Source of the DNA: Gemmatimonadota bacterium
GTDB lineage: Bacteria > Gemmatimonadota > Gemmatimonadetes > Gemmatimonadales > GWC2-71-9
Assembly: GCA_003222055.1 (NCBI GenBank)
Contig: QHUT01000062.1
Span: forward strand, 20,920-84,919
DNA length: 64,000 nt
Direction: 5' to 3'
Below are positions 41,642 to 50,347 of the stretch, piece after piece (position 1 is the first letter of the stretch; the number at the start of each line of letters is the position of its first letter). The notes below the pieces were generated by a model. It was not told where the DNA came from, ran no database searches, and was given only the letters and a program-made list of their open reading frames with translations. Made by a program: the position numbers and the translations under genes.

Positions 41642-43611
41642 CAGCGGAACTCCTCGATCACGCGGTCGGCGACGTCGCTCCAGTCCCACACCATCTTCTC
41701 GCGGCTCTTGATGCCGCCCAGGCTCGAGACGACGATGCCGGACGTCCGGAAGCCGGCGGAGCGTCGGCTGTCGCGCGGCGCCTGGCCCTCGAGCACCTCG
41801 CGCGCCAGTCCCGCCGTGAGCGGACCGTCCTGGGCGGCCGCCGCGCCGACGACGCGCTGCAGCTCGCCCACGAGGCCGCGCACCGAGTCCGCCGGGCGGT
41901 CGGCGAGGTAGTCCACGAGCGCCGGATCGGGGCTGGCGCCGTGCTGACCCAGCATCCGCTCGAGCACGGCCCGCTTCACCTCACGGTCGGGCTCCTTGAG
42001 CTCCGCGACCAGCCCGCCGGCGAGCCGCGACGCGATGCGCTCTTCCAGGCCAGGCAGCGTGTGCGGCTGAGCCGGCGCCGTGAAGACGAGCTGCCGCTCC
42101 TTGTCCTGGAGCAGGTTGAACAGGTTGAACAGCTCCTCCTGCGTGCGCTCCTTGCCCGCGATGAGATGGATGTCGTCGAGCAGCAGCGCGGTCGCGCGCC
42201 GGTAGCGCGCGCGCCACCAGTCCACACGGTCGCCGTCGATCGCCGCGATCAGCTCATCCACGAACGCCTGCGTCGACAGGCACGCCACCACCGCCCGCTT
42301 GCCGCGGGCGAGCTCGAGACCGATCGCGTTGAGGAGGTGCGTCTTCCCGAGGCCGCTCTTGCCCACCAGCACGAGCGGATTGTACTTCTTGCCGGGCTGC
42401 TTCAGCACGGCGCGCGCGGCGCTTACCGCGACCTCGTTGGACGGACCCACCGCGTACGCCCCGAGTGGGAACGCCGCCGATGGGCCCGGGGGCGGCGCGG
42501 CGCCGTCGCGCACTTTGGCCGCCACCTCCTCCGCCTCGCCCAGCCGCTCCGGGTCGCGAAACACGCTCTGCCCTGCGGCCTGGGGGTCGAGCTCGGCCAC
42601 TTCGGCCTCGAGCTCCTTGAGCCGCTCCACGTCCTGCGTGAACGCCGTGATCACCTCGTCTACGGCGGCGGGCGTGTCCCGCTCCAGCAGCGCTTCGAGC
42701 CGCCGGGTGCGATACCCTTCGCCCTCCCAGCGCAGCACCGCTTCACCGACCCGCGCCCGCCACGCTTCGACCGCCTTCCCCACGGTGACGGTCACGTCGG
42801 CGAGGAAGTCGCCGAACTCGTCGCCCGACCGGGGCGCGGGGGCCGCGCCTTCCCGCGCTGCCCCCTTGCCGCCGTCGCCGGGCGCGGCCTCGGCCCCGAT
42901 GCCGAGCAGCTGTTTCGCCGTCGCCGCGTTGATGGACCGGTCGTTCACCGCCTGGAACGCCACCAGCCGGTTGAGCGCGCCCATCAGCTCGCGCACGTTG
43001 CCGGACTCCGCGTCCGCGACCGTCTCGAGCACGCCCGGCTCGAACTTGGCCCCGCGCTCCTCGGCCTTGCGGCGCAGGATCGCGACGCGTGTTTCGTAAT
43101 CCGGCGCGCCGATGTCCACCACCAGGCCACCCGAGAGCCGCGAGATCAAGCGCTCGTCCAGGTCGGCGATGTCGGGCGGCGGACGGTCGCTGGTGAGCAC
43201 CATCTGATGCCCCCCCACCTGCAGCGCCTCCGTCAGGCGCAACAGCTCGGACTGCATCTCCTTGCGGTTCGTGAGGAACTGCACGTCGTCCACGAGCAGC
43301 ACGTCCACGTTCTGGAAGCGGCGGCGGAACGCGTCGCCCTGCCCCGCGGCGATGGCGGCGTGGAACGCCTCGACGTACTCGTCCAGCGTGAGGTACTCGA
43401 TGTTCAGCGCCGGGGCCCCTTTCTTCGCGGCGTGACCCACCGCCATGAGGAGATGGGTCTTTCCCAGACCCGACCCGCTGTAGATGAACAGCGGGTTGTA
43501 CGCGGAGCCCGGGTTCTCCGCGACCGTCCGCCCCGCCGTGACGGCAAGCCGGTTCGCAGCGCCCACCACGAAGCTGTCGAACGAATACTTGGGGTTGAGG
43601 GCGCTCGTCAC
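41641..43611 (-). CDS. Tandem DnaA-like AAA+ ATPase
   Basis: A 656-residue protein with two DnaA-type AAA+ domains. Domain 1 (about 8-235): YSFDSFVVGAANRLA, Walker A SGSGLGKTHLL (45-55), Walker B VLLVDDVQFL (DD 108-109), TSDRPPPDIADLDERL, arginine finger Arg158 and sensor II Arg207. A helical linker (about 262-345) follows. Domain 2 (about 381-605): Walker A VGKSGLGKTHLLNAIG (416-431), Walker B LLLDDIHLI (DD 479-480), finger Arg529, sensor II Arg578. The C-terminal helix-turn-helix that lets DnaA bind DnaA boxes is missing. Both sites look competent for ATP. It lies inside a chemosensory/MglA cluster, overlapping its neighbours, so a role in signalling or polarity is more likely than replication initiation. 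Function unknown. Confidence 0.85.
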   Translation of the reverse strand: MTSALNPKYSFDSFVVGAANRLAVTAGRTVAENPGSAYNPLFIYSGSGLGKTHLLMAVGHAAKKGAPALNIEYLTLDEYVEAFHAAIAAGQGDAFRRRFQNVDVLLVDDVQFLTNRKEMQSELLRLTEALQVGGHQMVLTSDRPPPDIADLDERLISRLSGGLVVDIGAPDYETRVAILRRKAEERGAKFEPGVLETVADAESGNVRELMGALNRLVAFQAVNDRSINAATAKQLLGIGAEAAPGDGGKGAAREGAAPAPRSGDEFGDFLADVTVTVGKAVEAWRARVGEAVLRWEGEGYRTRRLEALLERDTPAAVDEVITAFTQDVERLKELEAEVAELDPQAAGQSVFRDPERLGEAEEVAAKVRDGAAPPPGPSAAFPLGAYAVGPSNEVAVSAARAVLKQPGKKYNPLVLVGKSGLGKTHLLNAIGLELARGKRAVVACLSTQAFVDELIAAIDGDRVDWWRARYRRATALLLDDIHLIAGKERTQEELFNLFNLLQDKERQLVFTAPAQPHTLPGLEERIASRLAGGLVAELKEPDREVKRAVLERMLGQHGASPDPALVDYLADRPADSVRGLVGELQRVVGAAAAQDGPLTAGLAREVLEGQAPRDSRRSAGFRTSGIVVSSLGGIKSREKMVWDWSDVADRVIEEFR

Positions 43612-44207
43612 GCCGCCGTCCCCGCCGCGAGCTTCTTGAGCACCAGCTCCGAAATGCCTTTGAGCGTTTCGAATACTCCTTTGCCGTGCAAGGCGTCCGC
43701 GCTGAAACTCGGCAGGCTGCGGAAGTTGAGGGCGTCGTCCAGATCGGCGGGCGAGAGGATCAACTCCCGCGGCAAGTCCTGCTTGTTGTACTGCAGCACC
43801 AGCGGGATCGTGCGGATGTCTACCCCGTGCTCGAGCAGATTGCTTTGCAGATTCTGCAGGCTCTCCAGGTTCTCGTCGAGCTGGCGCGCCTGGCTGTCGC
43901 CTACGAACACGACGCCGTCCGCTCCCTGCAGCACGAGGCGGCGCGTCGCGTTGTAATACACCTGGCCCGGCACGGTGTAGAGCTGGAACCGGGTCGAAAA
44001 CCCGGAGATCTGCCCTAGGTCGATGGGCAGGAAATCGAAGAACAGGGTGCGGTCGGTCTGCGTGGCCAGCGAGACCATGCGGCCGCGCCGCGAGTCCGGC
44101 ACGCGGCCGTAGATGTAATGCAGGTTGGTCGTCTTCCCCGAGCGGCCGGGCCCGTAGTAGACGATCTTGCAGGTGATCTCGCGCGTCGTGAAGTTGACCA
44201 GGGACAC
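43608..44207 (-). CDS. mglA: MglA-type small Ras-like GTPase
   Basis: Bacterial polarity and motility switch GTPase. The 199-residue protein matches MglA: P-loop YYGPGRSGKTTNLHYIYG (about 17-34), DRTLFFDFLPIDLG (52-65), switch II TVPGQVYYNATRRLVL (78-93), FVGDSQ and the base-binding LQYNKQDLP (139-147). In Myxococcus MglA is controlled by a roadblock GAP (MglB); two or three roadblock proteins are encoded directly upstream. It overlaps the tandem AAA+ gene by 4 bases. Confidence 0.93.
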   Translation of the reverse strand: MSLVNFTTREITCKIVYYGPGRSGKTTNLHYIYGRVPDSRRGRMVSLATQTDRTLFFDFLPIDLGQISGFSTRFQLYTVPGQVYYNATRRLVLQGADGVVFVGDSQARQLDENLESLQNLQSNLLEHGVDIRTIPLVLQYNKQDLPRELILSPADLDDALNFRSLPSFSADALHGKGVFETLKGISELVLKKLAAGTAA

Positions 44208-44211
44208 GAGG

Positions 44212-44682
44212 CTATCTCCCGAACAGCGTGTTCAAGCTGTCGCTCAATTCGCGCTCGAAGTCCGCCGCGAGCACCTGCTTGGGCACGCTTTCCTTGGGGC
44301 TCGCCGCCTGCAGATCGGCGACCAGCTGCTCGAAGAATAACTGCACCAGGCCGAGCGACGAAGCATCGAGGTCGTACACGACGAGTACCACCAGGCGGCC
44401 GCGCCCCGTCGTGACGGCCGCCAGGAAGATGCCGTGCCGCTCGCCCTGGTGATTGAGTGCGGCGAACGGCGGTTGGCGGAGCTGCCGGGCGATCTCGTCG
44501 GTCGAGGCCATGATGGCGGCGCCGAGCGCCGCGGCCGACATCACGTCCACCGCACGCGAGAACCCGTGCTGCGCGAGCACTTGTCCGGCCGACGTCATCA
44601 ACAGGACCAGACGCGCTCCGGCTTCCTTCACGAACTTGACCAGCGGCTCGAAGATCCACGGTTCGATCGCACGCGTCGTCAT
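44212..44682 (-). CDS. Roadblock/LC7 domain protein (1)
   Basis: A 156-residue protein with a roadblock/LC7-like core: ARLVLLMTSAGQVLAQHGF, DVMSAAALGAAIMASTDEIAR, GIFLAAVTTGRGRLVVLVVYD, then a C-terminal acidic helix (LAADFERELSDSLNTLFG). Such proteins dimerise and act as GAPs or scaffolds for MglA-type GTPases. The gap to mglA is only 4 bases, so it is the best candidate for the MglB-like partner. The ATG at 44682 overlaps the next roadblock gene (ATGA). Confidence 0.85.
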   Translation of the reverse strand: MTTRAIEPWIFEPLVKFVKEAGARLVLLMTSAGQVLAQHGFSRAVDVMSAAALGAAIMASTDEIARQLRQPPFAALNHQGERHGIFLAAVTTGRGRLVVLVVYDLDASSLGLVQLFFEQLVADLQAASPKESVPKQVLAADFERELSDSLNTLFGR

Positions 44683-45038
44683 CCCACCGCCTCCGCCGCG
44701 CGCAGCAGCTCGAGCCGCACCAGGCCCACGTTGACGTCGGACTCCGCCACGGCGACCACCACGACGCCCGACGGCGCCGGCACGACCAGCAGCGCTCCCT
44801 GCTCCGCCTGGAGATGCCAGAACTGGCCCGCCCCCAAGCCCGCGGCCTCCATCGCGCGACGCAACCGGCTGGCGAGACTCGCGGCGAGCGCCGCCACGGC
44901 CGGCCCCTTGATCCCCTCCATCAGCTGCTCGGCGACGACGAGCCCGTCGTCGCCCGCGACCAGCATCGCGCCGCGCACCCCGCGAACGCGCGTCACGAGG
45001 TCCAACACGCGACCGTATCCCGCGGGGGCCGCGGTCAC
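44679..45038 (-). CDS. Roadblock/LC7 domain protein (2)
   Basis: A 119-residue single roadblock domain: VLDLVTRVRGVRGAMLVAGD, GLVVAEQLMEGIKGPAVAAL, ALLVVPAPSGVVVVAVAESD. The GTG start at 45038 overlaps the upstream TPR-roadblock gene (GTGA). It could pair with roadblock protein 1 as a heterodimer or act alone on MglA. Confidence 0.85.
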   Translation of the reverse strand: MTAAPAGYGRVLDLVTRVRGVRGAMLVAGDDGLVVAEQLMEGIKGPAVAALAASLASRLRRAMEAAGLGAGQFWHLQAEQGALLVVPAPSGVVVVAVAESDVNVGLVRLELLRAAEAVG

Positions 45039-45862
45039 GCTTGCGCCTCCAGCCAGCGCCGCGCCGCCACGGCCGCGCGCTGGGCGATGATCGCGAGACG
45101 CCCCATCGGGACCGCGCGCCCGCGCACCACGAGGAGCAGGGCCGACCCCGTGGGCGGCGTGAGGTGCACGTGGCCGTGCTGGCCTTCCGCGGCGAGTCCG
45201 GTCCAGGTTCCCAACCCGAGCAGCTTGGCGGTGCGTCCCGCCTCCTGCGACACGCCCGCCAGATAGGCGGCCACCGCGTCCGCCACGTCCCGGCCGGCGG
45301 GGTCTTTGAGCGCGCCACCCAGCACGCGGCCCGACGGGTCGAGCAGCAGCAGGCCTTCCTCGGCCCCTTCCAGTCCGGCGAATACGCGGGCCTCCTCGAG
45401 CGGCTGCGCGGCCGGCGACGGCGCCAGCGGCTCCGGTGCCGGGGATGCGGGACCTGCACCGCCCTCGCCGCCGTGCGCCAGCGCCAGCGCCTGGGCGATC
45501 CCGGTATCGTCCGGGGCGACGCGCTGCGCCGCCTCCAGGTGGGCGGCGGCTTGCTGCACGTCGCCGACCTTGAAGTAGAGGAACGCGAGCCCCTTCAGCG
45601 CCCCCAGGTGGTCGGGGGCGATCCGCAGCGTCATGTCCCATTCGTCGAAGGCCCGCTCGAAGTCGTGCTTGTCGGCGAGAATGCGCGCGTACAGGTCGTG
45701 CGCGTCCGCGAGATGCGGGTGGCGCTCGAGACCCGTGAGGGCGACGCGATGGGCGGCGTCCAGGTGCCCTTTGTGACGCAGCAGCTCACCCAGGCGCAGG
45801 AACACCAGGCTGTCCGGGTCCTGTGCCAGCTCGGCCGAGAGCGCCTTGACGTCGTCAGCCAT
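45035..45862 (-). CDS. TPR protein with C-terminal roadblock-like domain
   Basis: A 275-residue protein: about three TPRs (1-130, for example LDAAHRVALTGLERHPHLAD), a Pro/Ala-rich linker (about 132-155) and a roadblock-like domain (about 160-275: EEGLLLLDPSGRVLGGAL, DVADAVAAYLAGVSQEAG, ALLLVVRGRAVPMGRLAII). It joins the two repeated themes of this cluster in one chain, suggesting that TPR scaffolds recruit the GTPase regulators. It overlaps the upstream gene by 8 bases. Confidence 0.78.
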   Translation of the reverse strand: MADDVKALSAELAQDPDSLVFLRLGELLRHKGHLDAAHRVALTGLERHPHLADAHDLYARILADKHDFERAFDEWDMTLRIAPDHLGALKGLAFLYFKVGDVQQAAAHLEAAQRVAPDDTGIAQALALAHGGEGGAGPASPAPEPLAPSPAAQPLEEARVFAGLEGAEEGLLLLDPSGRVLGGALKDPAGRDVADAVAAYLAGVSQEAGRTAKLLGLGTWTGLAAEGQHGHVHLTPPTGSALLLVVRGRAVPMGRLAIIAQRAAVAARRWLEAQA

Positions 45863-47006
45863 GCGTCTCCACGCCGGCGAGCGTCTGAGCGGCGACGCGC
45901 GCGCGGCGCACGTCGTCGAGCCGGGCCAGCTCCGCCTCCGAGCGCGGCGCCAGGCGCTCCCACTGATCCCACTGGTCCAGGGCCTCGGCGAATCGGCCGG
46001 TCGCGACGAGCGCGTAGCCCAGCAGCCGGTAGGCCGCGACGCTCAGGGGATCGAGCCGCAACGCGCGCCGCAGCTCTTCCACCGCGTCGGAGCCCCGTCC
46101 TGCCGCGAGCGCGATGCGACCGAGCAGCAGGTGCACGGCGGGATCGTGCGGATGAACGCCCGCCGCCTGCTCGGCCACGCCGCGCGCCTCCTCCAGGTCG
46201 CGCCGCGCCAGCGCGTCTTCGGCCCGCGCGACCAGCTCGGCCAGATCGGCGGTGAGCGTGGTCCGCTCGCGTTTGGTCGTGCCGGGGTCGGCGAGCACGA
46301 TCACCCCCGCGCTCTCGAGCCCGAACAGCGTCTTCGCCACCTCGAAGTCGGAGCGGCCCAGCGCGGCGGCGATGGCGCGCACGTCGCGTTGGCCGTCGAT
46401 GGCTGCCAGCATCTCCCACTCGGGCGGGAGCAGATCGAGGTCGCCGGCATCCCCTTCTTGCGGCGGGGCGAGCGCCGGCACGACGCCCAAGTGCGGAATC
46501 CGACTTTCGATGCGCGACCACTCGTCTATGCGCCGGGCGCCTTCCATCAAGAGGGCCTCGGTGGAGATGCGGACCGTCGCGTCCGTCGGTACGTCGCTGA
46601 GCGGGCCTTCGGTGAACGAGAAATAGCCCTCGCGCCAGCTCATCATTTCGAACACGACTTCCTCGATCTGGAAGCGCACCTGGCGCTCGAGCTCCCGCGG
46701 CGTGATGGCGCCGAGCGAGACGAGGATCTGGCCCAGCCGACGCTTGTCGCCCTGCCGCTGCTGCATGTCGCGCGCGCGCTCCAAGTCCGCGTCGGTGATC
46801 TTGCCCGTGCGCAACAGCAGCGCCCCGAGCGGGTGCGGATTCGAGCGGATCTCGGCGAAGATGATGGTGCCGCCCTCGAACGACACCGTACCGGCGTTGT
46901 GGCGGAGCTCCGAGGTGACGCGCAGCACGCCCGTCTTGCGGCTCAGATCGAGCAGCTGGAACACGTCGTGGATGCCGAGCTCGCGGAGCGGTCCCTCGAT
47001 CGGCAT
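45855..47006 (-). CDS. DUF4388 (PATAN)-TPR protein 2
   Basis: A 383-residue protein with the same opening layout as the 538-residue protein at 40.0-41.6 kb: a DUF4388/PATAN-like domain (about 3-135: GPLRELGIHDVFQLLDLSRK, LGQILVSLGAITPRELERQ), a winged-helix-like segment (AIDGQRDVRAIAAALGRSDF, GLESAGVIVL) and two or three TPRs at the C-terminus. The ATG at 47006 overlaps the stop of the giant TPR gene by one base. The two paralogues flank the AAA+/GTPase/roadblock block. Confidence 0.8.
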   Translation of the reverse strand: MPIEGPLRELGIHDVFQLLDLSRKTGVLRVTSELRHNAGTVSFEGGTIIFAEIRSNPHPLGALLLRTGKITDADLERARDMQQRQGDKRRLGQILVSLGAITPRELERQVRFQIEEVVFEMMSWREGYFSFTEGPLSDVPTDATVRISTEALLMEGARRIDEWSRIESRIPHLGVVPALAPPQEGDAGDLDLLPPEWEMLAAIDGQRDVRAIAAALGRSDFEVAKTLFGLESAGVIVLADPGTTKRERTTLTADLAELVARAEDALARRDLEEARGVAEQAAGVHPHDPAVHLLLGRIALAAGRGSDAVEELRRALRLDPLSVAAYRLLGYALVATGRFAEALDQWDQWERLAPRSEAELARLDDVRRARVAAQTLAGVETHG

Positions 47007-49705
47007 CAGGCCGCGTCCGAGTCGAAGATGTGCCGGAGATCGAGCGCGGTGCGCGCGTGCACGCGTGCTCGCTGCGCGAACGGGCCGGCGGGATCGAGGC
47101 GCGTCACCTTCTCCCATGCTTCCACCGCCTCGCCGTAGCGATGCAGCCGGGCGAGCACGATGCCCAGCTGGAACAGCGCCTCCACCTGCTCGGGGTCGAA
47201 TTTCAGGGCCCGGTGGAACGCTTCGAGGGCCTGCGCGTCGCGCTTGTCGTCGAGCAGCGCACGTCCCAGGAGCAGCAGCGCCGGGAGGTCGTAGGGGTCC
47301 TGCTCGAGCATCTCCGCGAGCCGCACCACCGCCTGGCGCACGCGCTGCGTGCGCCGCAGCAGGTCCGCCAGCGCGAGCGCCGCCTCGTGGAACGTGGGAA
47401 GCGCGTCGAGCGCCCGCTCGTATGCCTGCTGCGCGGCGCTCCATTCTTCTTTCTCCTCGTGCAGCCGGCCGAGATCCAAGCACACCTGCACGTAGCCCGG
47501 GTCGAGCTCGAGCGCCGCCCGGTACGCGGCGAGCGCGCCCTGCTTGTCGCCGACCTTGGTCGCCACGTCCCCCTGGAGTTTGTGCAGGTCGGCGCGTCCC
47601 GGCGCCCGCGTCTGTGCCTGCTGCAGCACCGTGAGCGCTCCGGCCGCGTCACCCGACGCGGCCCGCCCCCGCGCCACCGCCACCAGCGCGTCCACGTGGT
47701 CGGGGGCGAGCACGAGCAGCTCCTCCGCCAGCGCTCGCGCCTCCTCGGCGCGGCCGCCGCCCAGGGCGAACATCGCTTTCACCTCGCCGAGGCGCGCCTC
47801 CACGCGATCGGTCTCAAGCGCGCGCGCCTCGCGGTAGCGCTCCAGCGCCTCGCCGTGCAGGCCCCGCTTCGCGAAGATGTCCCCCAGCAGCACGGCCGCG
47901 TCGGCGCGGCTGGCGCCCCGCTGCACTGCGCGCACCGCCTCCGCCGCCGCGACGTCCATCAACCCCTTGCTCACGTAGTCGCGCGCCAGCGCCAGCGGGT
48001 CGTCGGCCGCCTTCCCCCCCGGCGGCTCGGGGGCGGCGGCGGGCGCGAGCTCCTGGAAGATGTTGTCCAGCAGCCGTTGATCGAAGTTGAAGTCCTCGCC
48101 GATCGTCTCGGCGGTCACATCGGCCGAAATCTCGGGGGCGATGCCGATCGTGGTCTTCTCGTATTGGAGGTCGATCGTGAGCGCGAATTTCTGCGAGACG
48201 TAGTAGGGATCGAGCTCCAAGGCGCGCTTGGTGGCGCGGAGCGCGCCGTCGAAATCGCCGAGGTTCGACAGGGTGAAGCTCAGGTTGTAGTGCGCGCCCG
48301 CGTGAGCGGGGTCCGCTTCCACCGCCCGCACGAACGCGTTGCGCGCGTCCGGAAAGCGCTTCAGCTCCACCAGCACCAGCCCGACGCCATTCCACGCCGC
48401 GGCAGAGCCGGGCTCGCCCGACAGCACCTGACGGTACGCCTCGAGCGCCAGCTGGAAGCGACGCAGCTGGTAGAGCAGCAGCGCCAGGTTGAGCCGCGCC
48501 GCGCTGAACGCCCCCTGCAGTCGCAGCGCGGTCCGGAACGACTCGATCGCGGCGTCGGCCGCGGTCTTGTGCGCCTGCACCACGCCGAGGTTGTTCCAGG
48601 CGAGCGCGTACTTGGCGTCCACCTCCACCGCCTGCCGGTAGGACGCCAGCGCGTCGTCGGTGCGGCCCGCCTGGTGCAGCACGACACCGTGCTCGTTCCA
48701 CAGCTTGGGCGAATCCGGGACCTCGCGCAGCAGGGTCTCGTACAGCTCGAGCGCCGCGGCGAAGTCGTGCTTCAGCAGATGCACCTCCGCCATCGCCTGC
48801 AGCGTCAGCCGCCGGTCTTCGCCGCGCTCCAGCGCCAACCGGTACTCCCGCAGCGCCTCGTTGTAGTAGCCTTTCTGCCGGAAGGCGAGCCCGAGGTTGT
48901 AGTGCGCCAGCTCGTTCCCCTCCACCACCTGCGGCTCGGGCACGAGACGCTGGCGCCGTTCCTGGCTCTTGCGCTCGGCGTTGTAGCGCTCGAGCGAGAG
49001 ATTGGTCTGCGCGCGCGCCAGCGGGGGATTGAGCTGGATCGCGCGCTTCGACGCAGCCCGGGCGTCCTGATGGCGACCCAGGTCGCCCAGGACGAAGGCC
49101 ATCAGGTAATGGGCGTTGGCGTTGTCGGGGTTCAGCGCCACCGCCCGCTCGAGCGCCGCGAGCGCCTCGGCGTTCAAGCCACGGTTGTAGTAGATCTCGC
49201 CCAGGTAGAAGTGCACGACGCTCGACTCGGGCTCGAGCTCGACCGCGCGCAGGAACCACTCCGTCGCCGCTTCCGGCCGGCCGCGGTTCTTTTCCGCGAG
49301 CCCGAGCTGGATGATCGCGGCCACGTCCTTCGGACGATGCGCGAGCAGTTGCTCGAACTCGGCCGTGGCGTCTTCATGGGCGCCGAGGATCGCGTAGGCG
49401 CGGCCCAGTTCCCAGCGGGCGTCACGGTCGTCGGGGGCGCTGCGCAGCCGCTCCCGCAGCTGGGCCACCCGCTGGTCGTAGTAGCCCGTGTCGTGATAGG
49501 CGATCTCGAGGTTGCGCTGCGCGACTTGCATCTTCGGGTCGAGCTCGAGCGCGCGGGTGAACTCCGCGATCGCGTCCTCGACCAGTCCCTTCTGGTAGTA
49601 CAGGACGCCGAGGTTGTTGTGCGCCCCGGCGTCCGAGGGGTCGATCCGGCGGGCGAAGGATCGGAGGACGGCGAGGTCGCGGTCCGAGAGCGCCGGCGCC
49701 GTCAC
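47006..49705 (-). CDS. Giant TPR protein
   Basis: An 899-residue protein built almost wholly of TPR units (about 20), typical repeats being GAHNNLGVLYYQKGLVEDAI and NAHYLMAFVLGDLGRHQDAR. A break at about 490-570 (ISADVTAETIGEDFNFDQRL, then a Pro/Ala-rich segment) divides it into two superhelices. There is no signal peptide or membrane helix, so it is cytosolic. It starts with GTG at 49705, 3 bases after the cheC stop. Probably the main scaffold of the system; partners unknown. Confidence 0.8.
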   Translation of the reverse strand: MTAPALSDRDLAVLRSFARRIDPSDAGAHNNLGVLYYQKGLVEDAIAEFTRALELDPKMQVAQRNLEIAYHDTGYYDQRVAQLRERLRSAPDDRDARWELGRAYAILGAHEDATAEFEQLLAHRPKDVAAIIQLGLAEKNRGRPEAATEWFLRAVELEPESSVVHFYLGEIYYNRGLNAEALAALERAVALNPDNANAHYLMAFVLGDLGRHQDARAASKRAIQLNPPLARAQTNLSLERYNAERKSQERRQRLVPEPQVVEGNELAHYNLGLAFRQKGYYNEALREYRLALERGEDRRLTLQAMAEVHLLKHDFAAALELYETLLREVPDSPKLWNEHGVVLHQAGRTDDALASYRQAVEVDAKYALAWNNLGVVQAHKTAADAAIESFRTALRLQGAFSAARLNLALLLYQLRRFQLALEAYRQVLSGEPGSAAAWNGVGLVLVELKRFPDARNAFVRAVEADPAHAGAHYNLSFTLSNLGDFDGALRATKRALELDPYYVSQKFALTIDLQYEKTTIGIAPEISADVTAETIGEDFNFDQRLLDNIFQELAPAAAPEPPGGKAADDPLALARDYVSKGLMDVAAAEAVRAVQRGASRADAAVLLGDIFAKRGLHGEALERYREARALETDRVEARLGEVKAMFALGGGRAEEARALAEELLVLAPDHVDALVAVARGRAASGDAAGALTVLQQAQTRAPGRADLHKLQGDVATKVGDKQGALAAYRAALELDPGYVQVCLDLGRLHEEKEEWSAAQQAYERALDALPTFHEAALALADLLRRTQRVRQAVVRLAEMLEQDPYDLPALLLLGRALLDDKRDAQALEAFHRALKFDPEQVEALFQLGIVLARLHRYGEAVEAWEKVTRLDPAGPFAQRARVHARTALDLRHIFDSDAA

Positions 49706-49708
49706 GGG

Positions 49709-50326
49709 TCAGCTCAGGCGGATGGCGTCAAAGATGGCCTTGAGCGACGCCAGATCGGGAAGCAGCAGGAAGTGGCCCCGCAGCCCCTCGGGCGACTCGA
49801 TGGAGAACTCGGTCTCGACGCAGAACACGAAGTCGCGCTCGTGTCCGAAGTTGAGGTAAGTGGTGGTGAGCACCGCGGCCGACAGGTCCACCACGAGGCT
49901 CGGCACCGAAGGCAAGAGCAGCATCCCCATGAAGTCCGACAGGGCGTTCATGTAGGCGCCCGCGAGAATGTTGCCCGCCTCCTTGAGGCACGACTGCTCG
50001 AGCGCGTCGAACGCCGCGGTCGTGCCGATGGGACGGCGCAGCAGCATGTCGCACAACCGCCGCCCCGCCGATTCGGGGAACAAGAGCAGCGTCCGTCCGG
50101 TCAAGTCCCCCAGCATGTGCATGAGGACGGCGGCGACCACCTCCTGCGGATGACCCAGCAGGTCGGGGACCTCCTCCAGCCGCACGATGTTGATCTGCGG
50201 CACGCTGATCATGATCCGGCTGTTCGTGAGCTGCGACAACGCCGTGGCGGCGTGCCCCGCCCCGATGTTGGCCACCTCCCGCAGGGCGTCGATCTGCAGC
50301 TCCTTCAGGTCCCGCACGTCCTCCAT
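49709..50326 (-). CDS. cheC: CheY-P phosphatase CheC
   Basis: Dephosphorylates CheY-P. The 205-residue protein keeps both ExxN catalytic pairs: Glu17/Asn20 in ALREVANIGAGHAATALS and Glu116/Asn119 in CLKEAGNILAGAYMNALSDF. It therefore belongs to the two-site CheC class that CheD can activate; cheD is in the same cluster and no cheZ is seen. It lies 21 bases after the cheA stop. Confidence 0.93.
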   Translation of the reverse strand: MEDVRDLKELQIDALREVANIGAGHAATALSQLTNSRIMISVPQINIVRLEEVPDLLGHPQEVVAAVLMHMLGDLTGRTLLLFPESAGRRLCDMLLRRPIGTTAAFDALEQSCLKEAGNILAGAYMNALSDFMGMLLLPSVPSLVVDLSAAVLTTTYLNFGHERDFVFCVETEFSIESPEGLRGHFLLLPDLASLKAIFDAIRLS

Positions 50327-50347
50327 GCCGCCTCCCCTCCCGAGAGC

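Noticed and set aside
41641..43611. Replication initiator dnaA and an origin of replication
   Set aside because: The protein lacks the DnaA DNA-binding domain, is duplicated, and has no dnaN/recF neighbours or intergenic space for DnaA boxes.
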